Notes under the pieces: generated by a model
Seen by the model: only the letters and a program-made list of their open reading frames with translations
Told to the model about the DNA's origin: nothing
Databases searched by the model: none
Program-made: the position numbers and the translations under genes
Part shown: piece by piece, positions 1 to 10,900 of the stretch
How positions within the stretch are numbered: the first letter of the stretch is position 1
Layout: every line of letters begins with the position of its first letter
Source: Liolophura sinensis
Taxonomy: Eukaryota > Mollusca > Polyplacophora > Chitonida > Chitonidae
Assembly: GCF_032854445.1 (NCBI RefSeq)
Contig: NC_088300.1
Location: 63,708,984 to 63,772,983, forward strand
DNA: 64,000 bases
Direction: 5' to 3'

Positions 1-197
1 TTTCACGGAATTAAATGCTGTCAAATTGGCTTAGCTCAAAGATTACAATTTATGATACTTAAAATCCCAAATCATCGGTGAGCAAACATTTTATACCAGA
101 GGTCAATGGGCGTGGAAATGTTTTTTTGTAATTACCGGTACAGTAAATTTAGACAGTCGATTACAAAGTGTACAGCCATATAATATGTCAGTATGAA

Positions 198-235
198 TCA
201 TACTGTCACCTTTCGACGATCTGTACTCATCAGCT
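198..235 (-). CDS. Gene B possible terminal exon
   Basis: A good acceptor (TTTAATTTCACAG) is followed by 38 bp that complete the phase-1 codon and read ELMSTDRRKVTV then TGA. This would end gene B as a short secreted lectin. No AATAAA lies between here and the window edge on the minus strand, so a different downstream exon outside the window is equally possible. Confidence 0.3.
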
Positions 236-3035
236 CTGTGAAATTAAACATTACAAATGCCAAACATTTTGTAAATATTAGGTCTCAAAATTTTGAAATT
301 GTGAATACAAACATGATCTGCTTGCACGAAAACATGCTAACCTGAGATGGTCTCACAAACCACTTTTGCCGAATCGTCACAGTCTTTAAACAACCACTTT
401 GGGGTGTCTTTAATCTCCACCAACAAACATTTGGTATTGTCATTGGGACCGATGTCAAGCCAGGAGTTGGCCGGTGGTTCAAATATGTTGCAGTTCGCCC
501 AGAATAGAGTACCCGATGGGCTAGAATGTACACCTGTCCACATCTTCTGAGAGCCTCGACCATCCCTGAGGATGAATGGATTAATATCCGTCAGTTCATA
601 TATGCGCATATTTATTTATTGACTGGTTGCAAATGAACGAGTTTCCTACCTGATCTTCCATGTTTAATTCCTCACCTTCATCAAGGTTTCCGTTCATTCA
701 TTCATGACTGTAATTGATATTAATTTATTTTTAATCTATACATAACCAAGCCAATATCCAAAATCATCATTTTTTAACTTCATTATAGGTATTGCGTTTG
801 TTTCGAAAATATCACAAACCGAGACGCCATCATAAGCAGCCAAGGGTTCAGGAAAAGTAACGCATGATGTTGCATAATGTCATATTGAGGGCTAAGGCAA
901 AAAAAGCAAGAGAATTAAATGTGTTAGAATGGTAAGTCTATTTATCATACTAAACCAAACCAATAAGTGATATCATTAATGTATGCATTTTTCTTTACTT
1001 ATGCCATTCATAATGAGTGTAAATTTATGCCTTTAAATTCAAAAATAAGAATATTTACGGATAAATGAAATTACAATGTTTATGTATTGTCCTTATGGGA
1101 TAGTGATAGTATACACATCCGTCAGAACAAACGATTATTTTATATTTATTTAATTATTTGACTGGTGTTTTACGCCGCACTCAGGACTTTTTCGATTATA
1201 CGATGTCGGCCAGCATTATTTTGGGAGGAAAGCGGACAGAGATGCTGGAAGTTCCAGGTACGACAAAAGAGGACGCCTGCATGAGCTGAATTAAAAGCGA
1301 TCGCATTGCTGAGTCATTGTGCAGTTCTAGCGTGCAAACCCTTCGGCCGCTAAGGCCCCAAAACACTCTCGTTCGCACGTGAAGGTATAGATGAATAACC
1401 TATATATCAGAAAATAACTTTGGTCTATGATAAGTCTTTGCCGGTTAAACAAATATAAACTTGGCCTTTTTAGCATTAGGTTGGTTAGCGCGCTAGCACA
1501 GCGTAATGACCCAGGGGTCTCTCACCAATGTATCAAAACGCAAAAAATAAGTACAAGACAAAATTTCTTGCCCAAGACAAAAACTTCATCTCAATACATA
1601 ACTTCCTCCCAGAAATCATGGGGATATATTCAAGAAGCCTCTGTCCGTTCCAGACGCACGTGGTAATCCAAGACATACTTATGACGTCATGGTTTGGTGG
1701 GAAAAGGTCAGACGGCGAGAAAAAGGACTGTTACTTGATGAGTGAAACGTTGATGATATGAGTTTTGACATGAAATATGTATTGTGGTTGAAATTTTGTT
1801 TTAGACAATATTTTACGTCTCATTGTCTCGTAGATTGAAAAATGAGGTAAAGAAGAAAATAGTGGGTACATTTTTTTATTTTTTCTACATTTAAAATTTG
1901 GTCAGCAAGGAAAAGTTAGTGTCGTAGTTGATATTTCTTACTTTGACATTCTCTACAGCGCCAAGATACATCTCGAGTATATATTTTATCGGGCGTTTTA
2001 GGGGGAACTTCAAGTAACTCCAAAACTATGATAGAAAATGAACATGTAAAAGCCTTGTTATCTATTTTAATTACCAAGATATGGACCAAATACTATCGAT
2101 ATGGCGTTAAAACACCAATTATTCACCCCTCATGTTACAATGGTAAACTCTCACCATTCCTTATTGTTATTCCACTCGGCAGACATGCGTAACTGGAACA
2201 GTTCCTGGAAGTCTTCCTGTATGAATGGGGATGCAATTGACATCCCAGCCTGAGAACAGATCTCACTGGCCATGTTCCAGGATACCTCCGTATCCGAGAA
2301 AAACGTGTAGATTTTGTTCAACGAAGGTTCACCCATTACGGCTAGGGAAAGGAATATAGGAAATTGTGCCAAATGATTGCTTTTATATAGGTCCCCAACA
2401 AAGAAAAGCGAAGGTGAATTTTTAGATTAATTCAGGATAGTGTGATAATGAGTGTAATCAACTGTCATTTTCAGCCAATGTCACAATGAAAGAGTAAAAT
2501 AAACGTCAGCAAACACAAACTATGCATGCCAAGCTTATTCAGCTCCGACAGCAGGTCACAAGTTGATGTCAAGCTCAAAATCTGGTGTTCCCACCATATG
2601 GCACCGATGCTTTTCTTTTTTGACAGATTATATACATATTTACAGACAACGTAAGTCAAGCTAAAACTGCCACGACACGTACATCATTGGTGTCTGGTTA
2701 GACATAACAGAGAGTTTAAGATCTTTGGAAATTTTTTAGAGAATGATGATAAAATAATAAAATCTTCAGTTAGAACTATCAAGTCTCTCGAGAATTATAA
2801 TTAATCTGTTCTTCCTTATTTGTTAAAAAGCTGTGCTATATAATTTCAGGTATGTTCTTGAAGGTTTAGAAAACATTTAGGAAAGTGGCGTTTGTACATT
2901 GTACGTATTGCATGGATGTATGAAGAGTTATCCATGTAACTTATGTGTAAATTCATTTAAACGTTGATTGTAAAGATCATGATGTTTCTACTCACCTACC
3001 CACCAAGGTATTAAAATCACGACAAAAACTTTCAT
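198..3035 (-). CDS. Gene B: small secreted C-type lectin domain protein (4-exon model)
   Basis: Model: exons 2996-3035, 2155-2341, 342-565 and, less surely, 198-235, giving about 162 residues. Residues 1-13 are a hydrophobic signal peptide. Residues about 15-150 form one C-type lectin domain: an N-terminal half with a Cys in an EICSQAG helix, then the WTGVHSS core, an NCNIF segment, an NTKC Cys and the closing DWKFKDC/VVCE-like region. Phases are 1, 2, 1 and agree at each junction. They are the same as in gene A next door, and the second CTLD exon is 224 bp in both, so the genes are tandem paralogues. No EPN, QPD or WND triplet is visible, so calcium-dependent sugar binding is doubtful. The last exon is the weak part; the gene may instead continue past the left edge. 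The protein is probably secreted, with a recognition role by analogy to other mollusc lectins. Confidence 0.65.
342..565 (-). CDS. Gene B exon 3: C-terminal half of C-type lectin domain
   Basis: Acceptor ATCCTCAG at 566-568 (phase 2) and donor G|GTTAGC at 336-341 (phase 1) bound 224 bp. It encodes the WTGVHSS core, an NCNIF Cys, an NTKC Cys and the closing KDC...VVCE Cys pair expected of a long-form CTLD. The first codon is completed by TG from exon 2. Length and phases match gene A exon 3 exactly. Confidence 0.75.
1146..1365 (-). repeat. tRNA-derived SINE (family 1), diverged
   Basis: Read on the minus strand it has a head next to 'ggccttagcggccg' and a 3' tail with 'gagtgcggcgtaaaacacc' followed by an A/T-rich end. 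The same order of blocks recurs at 38.3, 41.6, 43.4, 47.7 and 60.6 kb. Confidence 0.75.
1474..1533 (+). repeat. SINE family 1, head fragment only
   Basis: Contains 'ggttggttagcgcgctagc' and 'gcgtaatgacccaggggtct', the tRNA-like head of the family. The body and tail are missing. Confidence 0.6.
2155..2341 (-). CDS. Gene B exon 2: N-terminal half of C-type lectin domain
   Basis: Acceptor TTTCCCTAG at 2342-2344 (phase 1) and donor TG|GTGAGA (phase 2) bound 187 bp. The translation has the usual CTLD start: a YTFFSDTEVSW strand, then an MASEICSQAGMSIASP helix carrying the first conserved Cys. Confidence 0.75.
2996..3035 (-). CDS. Gene B exon 1: signal peptide
   Basis: ATG at 3033-3035 opens 13 codons, MKVFVVILIPWWV, followed by a strong donor G|GTGAGT in phase 1. 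The hydrophobic stretch fits a secretory signal peptide, and the phase matches exon 2. Confidence 0.6.
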
Positions 3036-4739
3036 TCTTAAGCCCTGGATAGACAACACAGCACCACTGCGGACATCTGAATGGTTAATATCAAACTGTC
3101 TGTCTGCGACGCACTGCGGAAGCCAGTTTGGAAAGTTCCTACTCTTAGTTCCATTGTTCTCACAATTTCAGATAAAGTCACGCCAGCCTTAGACAATAAA
3201 TGGTTGTTGTTTAGAGCAAAATACTTTAACGGCAGTGTTGGCGAGGAATAGTTGCCAAGCTAGACAATGGACTCAGCAATCGACCCGAAAAAAAAATATT
3301 TCATGTACAGATTCTGACTTCTGCATCTGGGGCGCAATTCTCATGAGCGCGATACATTCATAAAATAAGGGACATGGGTATTGACAGATAAATACTAAGT
3401 GAGCGCAAGACTAGTCAATACTGTGGTCTGAGAGCTAACAATCGTGCTTTCTGCACAAACTGCTGAATGAAATGTCGAGTAATCCTCACAGAATGTCATT
3501 ACTGAGCGCTAGAGCCGTACCCGCGGAACGGTCGTTGTTTATTGATGTCAGTTGTCCGTTTCTTCCGCACACGCCTCCATGTAGGAAGTCCTCCGGCAAA
3601 CGAGATATGGTTATTGACTCTCATGATGCGCCTTTGTCCACCTTTGTCGTTCGAATTTTGTGCCCAATGTGTTGGTATGGTATTGTATCAAGTGGCTCTT
3701 GAGAGTTCCAAAAAGAAAAACCAACAGGATAAAACATTGTGAAGGTTCAACCCAGCGCAAGAAAGAAAAACACATTTTGTAACCTTCTTTTAAGACACCA
3801 TATTGTCCTTGGCGGTGGCTGTAATTATTAAAACGTTTTTTTTTTATATTTAAATCCATTTTTGCGTTCTTATTTGTCGACAGAACGCCTTATTACACTG
3901 TTGAGAAAATATTTCATAAGATGAAATGAGAGCTGGTCATTCATTCAATGGATGGAATCCATAATCCTTCTGGCATTACTCTAATGTTAAATTATCCATG
4001 TAACGGAGAATAGATAGGGACAATTCAGCCCTGACTATTTTCGAATCCAGGCTATAAGCTGTTTGTTCTCTTCTAGCATCAAGAAAACAACTCAAAACAC
4101 ACCACTTAACAAAGAAAATAAGCACGCAGAAACGTATTGATGAAACTTCACTTTTACGGAATGCTTTTACAAAAGAAGGTAATCCAAATAGTGAAAGATT
4201 AAAGAGAAAATACATGTTATAAAATATGAGTGGTTGCCATTGTGTGATAGTGTCCCCAGTGTCTAACATTCCACATACTAGCATATACGCCTTGTCCACC
4301 TGTGTAGTATAAACAACGCAGTCCAATAAAAAAGTTTGAAAGTTTAGTCTTGAATGTCTTCCAGATGAAACCACCTTGACACTAAGAACAGCTGGACATA
4401 CATGATAAGAAGAATTCTTCGCCCGGGCTAAATGTATGAATTCCTCCATGTTATCGTGGTCCCGATCAACCGCATGCATGATTTCTTATAAAGGGACAAT
4501 ACTCTGCTAGGCACTATAAAAAGAAATACATGCCTAAAATTATGTAAGGAAATGGAAGGGAATCGCTTCGAAAATATCTGTGACCGGATCAAGATTTTAA
4601 TGACAGTCAAAATTTAATGGATTGTTGGTTATTTTCAATTTGTGCACGAAATGGCATCCAAATCAGTCTTTTTTCTGTCAAGACGTCTGAAGATCGGCAA
4701 AATCTTATAATTATGAAAATTATAACATCAAAATAAGAC
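3036..4739. other. Intergenic region between genes A and B
   Basis: It should hold the promoter of gene B and the 3' UTR of gene A, both on the minus strand. No clear TATA box is seen next to the gene B start. ATTAAA-type polyadenylation signals for gene A are possible at 4613-4618 and 4596-4601. A 167-codon minus-strand frame at 3976-4479 has no recognisable domain and is not called as a gene. Confidence 0.5.
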
Positions 4740-5035
4740 CTATCCATTTGATGGTCTCCTCAGGTTCTTATATATTCGCTGAAGCACGTTGACAAGGTCA
4801 GACAAAACAAGGCCGACACATGTGAGCACAATGATGATTACGGCCATGACCCCGCAGGTCACAGAGGACGCCCGGTTGTCCTCGGCACAATTCCGGCGTC
4901 TTCGTGTGGCAGACAGGCTGTGCGTAGGGATGTCTATGGATGCTATCATTTGCTCTAGCTCTTCATGTCCGTCTTTGAACGGGACCTCCAATTCACATTC
5001 GCACGGGCACAATGTCTCGTCAGCAGGAGTCTCCG
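4740..5035 (-). CDS. Gene A exon 6: CPCEC segment, transmembrane helix, tail, stop
   Basis: Acceptor TTTTCTAG (phase 1) opens 98 codons including the stop. In order: LCPCECELEV, an acidic helix EELEQMIASIDIP, ATRRRRNCAEDNRASS, a hydrophobic run VMAVIIIVLTCVGLVL, then SDLVNVLQRIYKNLRRPSNG and stop. The helix plus basic tail indicates a type I membrane protein. From memory, similar CPC...(R/K)(R/K)xCAxDxRxSS...DL endings occur on other mollusc extracellular proteins. RRRR fits the furin pattern R-X-K/R-R. Confidence 0.75.
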
Positions 5036-7884
5036 CTAGAAAACGTATAACTGCTATCAGGTTTATGTAACACATGTTTCAATGTGGGGGTTTTGAAAGT
5101 CAGTCAAAGCTCCGTGCAAAACTATTTTCATTCACTGTTAAAGAATTTTTGCAGCGCCATGAAAACATCTAAGTTTGAATAAAACACAATTTTTATTTAA
5201 ATCACTTTTCTAAATGACAGTGTGATACAATAAATCGCTCTTTAAAAATTCCAGACATTCTTATAATTGACTACCTCTAATAAAACTAGACAGTCACCGT
5301 CTTAAGCTTAGATTCCTGAGGCGAAGTAAGAATATAATTAAAGATGACCAGCACAGAAAGCAATACCAGAGCAGCCACGACAGTGTGATAGCTGGCAAAT
5401 GGTCACACGTAACCGATGAAATACGGCCTCTTGTCAGTTGACCCCAGTTAGGGTGTTATTCTAACTGTTCATGTAAATGCTTTAAAAGTAGTAAATTACA
5501 CGCCCCGATCACCATGGTTTAAGCAGAATTTGGTAAAAAATATATGCAAATTATGTTAATTGCAATATATTAGACATCACTGCTCTAGAATTACTCAAAA
5601 ACCTGTGTTGTCATCACATTTAACAGGTTTAAAAAATCTATTAGTGTATATTAATATTTTTATTAACATTATCATTACACATATTACCTGTTTCAACTGG
5701 CACAAGATCAGTTGATCCTACTGCGGATCCCTCCGCGGGTGCTTCTCCAGAAGAGCTTGTTGTGACTGACGTAAAACTTGCAGACTGGGACGGGACGTAC
5801 GGCCTGACTCCTTTAGTTGAAGTATCCGAAGACGGTGATGCTGAATTAGCCAATGCCGGATGGTTCGTTGACGTCAAATCATTTCCATTCCATGAAGTCG
5901 TATTTTTGTTCAAGGAATTTAAAATAATTAAAGTTTTATCTGAAATTAATGTGGGTGATCTGGTAATGTGGACCTCTGGAGTAACTGTGGCGGTTGCCGT
6001 GGTTTCGTCATTCTCTGTAGTCACCTTGGATGATGTTGGGGTTTTGTAATCCTCCAGAACCACTGTGGCGGTTGTTGTGGATTCTTGATACGTTTCACTC
6101 ACTGTGGAGGATATAGATGTGTGATAGTCATCAATGATTGATGTCGTGGGTTTGTCAGTTTTTGCAATCAATGTGGATGATGTCATGCTTTCGTGGACAT
6201 CCTGAATTTGTGTGGAAAATGATGTGCTTTCGCCATTTTTCGTTGTTTTCGTAGATGACGTGTTGTTTTTGTGAACCGCTGGCGTAATTCTTGTCGACGT
6301 CGACGTAATACCTGTTGATGTAGTATGATCAATCCAGCATGGGCTGTTAGGGATATCTTGCGCTAGCGTGGATGTAGCTTGTTCATGTGTTTCCACAAAA
6401 TCTGTGAAACAAAACACATACTTCTAAAATATGGAATTTGATATTTCAATGAAGGAGAAACACCCATGACATACTCCCTGTTCAACAAAGCAGCCGTCTT
6501 TCGGGGCTTCCCTAAGGAGACAACATCCGCATGACATTATCACGCGACGAGTCCATCATTCATCCGGTGCAATGAAAACAGTTAACCCTATATGTGATCT
6601 ACAACATCTAATCTGAAAATAAAATCAATTTACTGAATTTATTTATTACAAGTTAACGACGTTGCCAAACTCGTTGTATTCATTTCACACTTGTCAAGGC
6701 AACTAAAATCACTAAGGTGTTTATATCAAAATAAAACTTACCAGCAGAAAAACAGACTTTACGACCCAAACTCCAGGTTTCTTGATGTATCCAATTGGAC
6801 ATATTTTGTATACCGCCAAATATATTATCAACATAAAGTATACATATTTTATGACGGTATATATAGACCCAACACTCCATATAACCTTCGAGGAACCCTA
6901 AACATTGTTGTTGGCATCGATGCTGTGACTCGACTTCCAGTTGTCTCCCTTGGTATTTACCCGGGTCTATCACTTTGTTGGAAAACATTTGGAACGTGCA
7001 AGGCTTTCCTGTGAAAAGAACGCGTGTTTTAAACCAGAACATTTGGGTACTAGAAATAACATTTTAAATGAGATAATCATACATGAATGGCACTATATAA
7101 TAAAGTCCTAACTCTATTCCCGAGTTATGCAGGGCCGAGGGATTTCGGAGCTTCCATTTCCACTAATAGCACACACGAGGCGCAGGTTCAAACCCATGTT
7201 AGGACAAGAAATTTGTAGATTCTCAACTCTCACTGTTGCTGGGGCCTCGTATGCGTAGTTTGGCTTTCGATGCAAGTTACTTGTCTCATACCAATATCGT
7301 GTGCATATCTGGACTTGGCATCTGGGAAAGTCCGTCATAAATCACCGAAGATATGTGGTTTATCCTGCGTTTTCCTCTACCCATAACACTTGCATGCTTG
7401 CATAAGTGAAAGATTGTGTGTATGGCATTCAACATAAATCTAATAACTAAGAATATATGTATTTTACCTTCACGTAATTGTAAAAGTTGTCGTTATCTGC
7501 AAAATTACCGTTAATGGCATTACCTTTTGTCTCCTCACAAACGTAATTCAGTTTCGTTCCACAATCCTCCAATGACCACACTTGCTTCTCAGCAACGTTC
7601 CCAGCCACGCAGAAGTTACCGGCTGTGTCTGTACTTCTATTATCCCAATGATTAAACCTGCCCAGGATGTCACAATTCTCCCAAGCGTACACTTCCTCTT
7701 GTCTGGATGTCCTATGGAGTCCAGTCCAGTATAACCACTTTGTTCCTCTGAAAAAGTTCACACATAGTATTTTTAATGGCTTAATAAGTCCTTCTTTTTC
7801 CACGATTTTCTTTTTCCGCGTTACAGATAGACGACAATCGTACCAATTTGGCTAATGCATTGAAGGGATGTCGTTCCTTTCTTA

Positions 7885-7931
<47 letters not shown>

Positions 7932-10900
7932 GTCGTTCCTTTCTTATATTAAAACCATTTCAGTGATAGCAAGGTAAAAAAAATAACGCAGTGAAGTAAT
8001 TTACGTCAGGTTCAGGATTACATGTACTCAGTATGTTCTGTTGTCATCACATTTAACGTACAGTAACATTAAATGCAAATGCAAGCAGGCCTCAGGGATA
8101 ATACAATATATTAAAAGACATAAAGAGTAACCCAGAGCATCGACGACAGTGTGATAATTGGCAAATAGTCACACGTAACTGCATATGGTCAAGACCCTAT
8201 ACCCAACTCTTTAAATGTGTATTAGCAGTTAAGCCGGGTATTAACTTTAGTTCAAGGTATCGATAGTTTTGTATCACGCCAAGATGAATGTTAAGATTTA
8301 AGCCATACACATTTGAACAACCGGCCCTAGGTAGGTGCCATTAGTGTCAATAAGTCGTCATTATTTCAGATATAATGGTTAAAAATTTACTCTGTAGTCC
8401 ACGTGGAGATTTGAACCCGGACATCTTGATCGGAAACCCAGCACAGACAGGCAGACACGATCCACGCTCAGTCAATGAGCGTATCGCCACATCACTGACT
8501 GCAGTTCCTCAGCACTGCTTGTGAACTACCACTTTACCTTATAAGTGCAGAATTATACAGAACGGCGACGTGGAACGACGTTTGGTGCCATGTTATTCCC
8601 ATTCTCGTAAGAACTAACGGACGAGCACTTACAAAAGCAATCGCATGTTCGTGAAATACAACATTAGACAAGAAGACAACAGAGTTCACCGACTGGATTG
8701 ACTTGTGTTATTCGGGCATTCTTCTCCGTTGTTCTACGTGAAGCAAACGGATTATCACATGGTGAGACGTAAGGATTCGGCAAATCTTCCAATGCAGACT
8801 GGTCCTCTATTATAAATGGAGTAACATTGACGGGTATATTAAATGCTATGAAATAAAAACTATACCTCATTCAGAGGTCACCTCCAGGGCCCAGGAGTTC
8901 AAAACTATTATCTTAACTCTGCGTTAAATGCTGACAGTCCGATATCCTTTGAAGGGGCTGTTAGTTAAAAGACCGTTAAGCTCTTGTTGCTGGAAACCAA
9001 AAGTTCTCTCCGTTAATTAATTGCACCGTTAAAATTTAACTCAAAGCTATAAGTAAATAATTAACCACAATTTATTGCTATAAATCCAGCAATCTTTGCT
9101 GATAGGATAATAAAATTATGATCTTAACGATGCGTTAAATGCTGACAGTCCGATATCCTTTCAAGGGGCTGTTAGTTAAAAGACCGTTAAGCTCTTGTTG
9201 CTGGAAACCAAAAGTTCTCTCCGTTAATTAATTGCACCGTTAAAATTTAACTCAAAACTGTAAGTAAATAATTAACCACAATTTATTGCTATAAATCCAG
9301 CAATCTTTGCTGATAGGATAATAAAATTATGATCTTAACGATGCGTTAAATGCTGACAGTCCGATATCCTTTTAAGGGGCTGTTAGTTAAAAGACCGTTA
9401 AGCTCTTGTTGCTGGAAACCAAAAGTTCTCTCCGTTAATTAATTGCACTGTTAAAATTTAACTCAAAGCTGTAAGTAAATAATTAACCACAATTTATTGC
9501 TATAAATCCAGCAATCTTTGCACCTTGACAACAACGTGGCTGCCATACCAGAAAGCAGTTGAACTCCAAAAGAGGAAACAACAAAACATAAATTTCAGTA
9601 TAGATGCAGAAAATATTATTCAGTCAGTGGAGAAACCTATTCAGCCTGCTTGACCCCTAAGTGTCATTTTAAACCTTTCAACATTTTCTACTGATTTACA
9701 GTAATTCAGAGGACTTTCTAATGAAACTTATTATGAATTTTAAGTATATGCAAAAGCAAATTAAAGCAAAAACATTTTACACAAAACTGATGAATGCTAC
9801 TATAAACTTTAAAGGGAAAAACTTTTTTCCGCGATGGAAACTTTTTCTCCGCCATGTAAACCTTTTCTGTGCGGTGTAAAACGTTTTTCCGCGGTGTAAA
9901 CCTTTTCCTCCGATGTGTAAACCTTTTCTGCGCGGTGAAAACATTTTCTGCACGGTGGAAAGGTTTTGTCAGCGGTGTAAACCTTTTCTCCGCGGTGCGA
10001 AGGTTTTCTCCGCGGTGTAACTTTTAACGTCACGTTAAGTTCAGCATAACGGGCGGTTTAAAGTTGAAGAGGTTTTGAACAACTGGTCCCTGAACGATAA
10101 AATATCTGAAAGTTATTGTGGCTACGTACCCTTCAAATCCGTCGGCTAGCACGTACAACATGGCGTGGACCTTGGCTGGTACATCGAGGCGAGCAAGTCT
10201 TGACCCCTGTGACTGACAAGACAGGGCAGCCTGGTTCCAGTTCGCTGCCGGTGTACACACATGAAAGACTGTTGTTACGGATGGTGTGCCTGCTGTCATC
10301 CAAGCTACAAAACCAGAAATAATTCGTGTGAGATGATGAAGTAACACATACACACATAGGCGGAGCGTTGGATGGACAATAGGATGAAGTGAACAATACA
10401 CAGGCGGAGTGATGGACGGACAAAATGTAACTCACACACAGACGGAGTGACGGAAGAAGAAAGCAGGAGAAAGAAGTGACTCGTGGACACACAGAGTGAT
10501 GGCCGGACAGGAGGATGAAGTGACACATAGACACACACAGTGATGGACGGACAGAAAAGGTTTACACATCGGAGAAAAAGGTTTACACCGCGGAAAAACG
10601 TTTTACCCCGCACAGAAACGGTTTACATGGCCGATAAAAAGTTTCCACCGCGGAAAAACGTTTTTCCCTCCAACGTTTATAGTAGCATTCATCAGCTTTT
10701 TGTAAAATGTATTTGCATTAATTTGTTTTTGCATATACTTAAAAATCTTAATAAGTTTCATTAAAAAGTCCTCTGAATTACTGTAAATCAGTAGAAAATG
10801 TTGAAAAGTTTCAAATGGCACTAAGGGGCCAAGCAGGCTGAATAGGTTTCTCTAATGACTGAATAATATTTTCTTCATCTATACTGAAATTTATGTTTCG

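Larger units (their letters stand above)
566..2154 (-). other. Gene B intron 2
   Basis: AT-rich intron with no coding signal I can support. It holds two SINE fragments in opposite orientation, at 1146-1365 and 1474-1533. Confidence 0.55.

Noticed and set aside
5762-6049. 95-codon plus frame
   Set aside because: It is the reverse shadow of the Ser/Thr-rich stalk exon of gene A, whose splice sites and phases agree.
7468-7523. Longer version of gene A exon 3 using the donor AAG|GTAAAA
   Set aside because: It would leave phase 0, which does not join the phase-1 PAN-like exon; the AAAG|GTAATG donor fits and reproduces the 224-bp length of gene B.
8928-9500. CRISPR array or prokaryotic feature
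   Set aside because: The repeats are directly abutting 211-bp units without spacers, in an intron of a eukaryotic gene.
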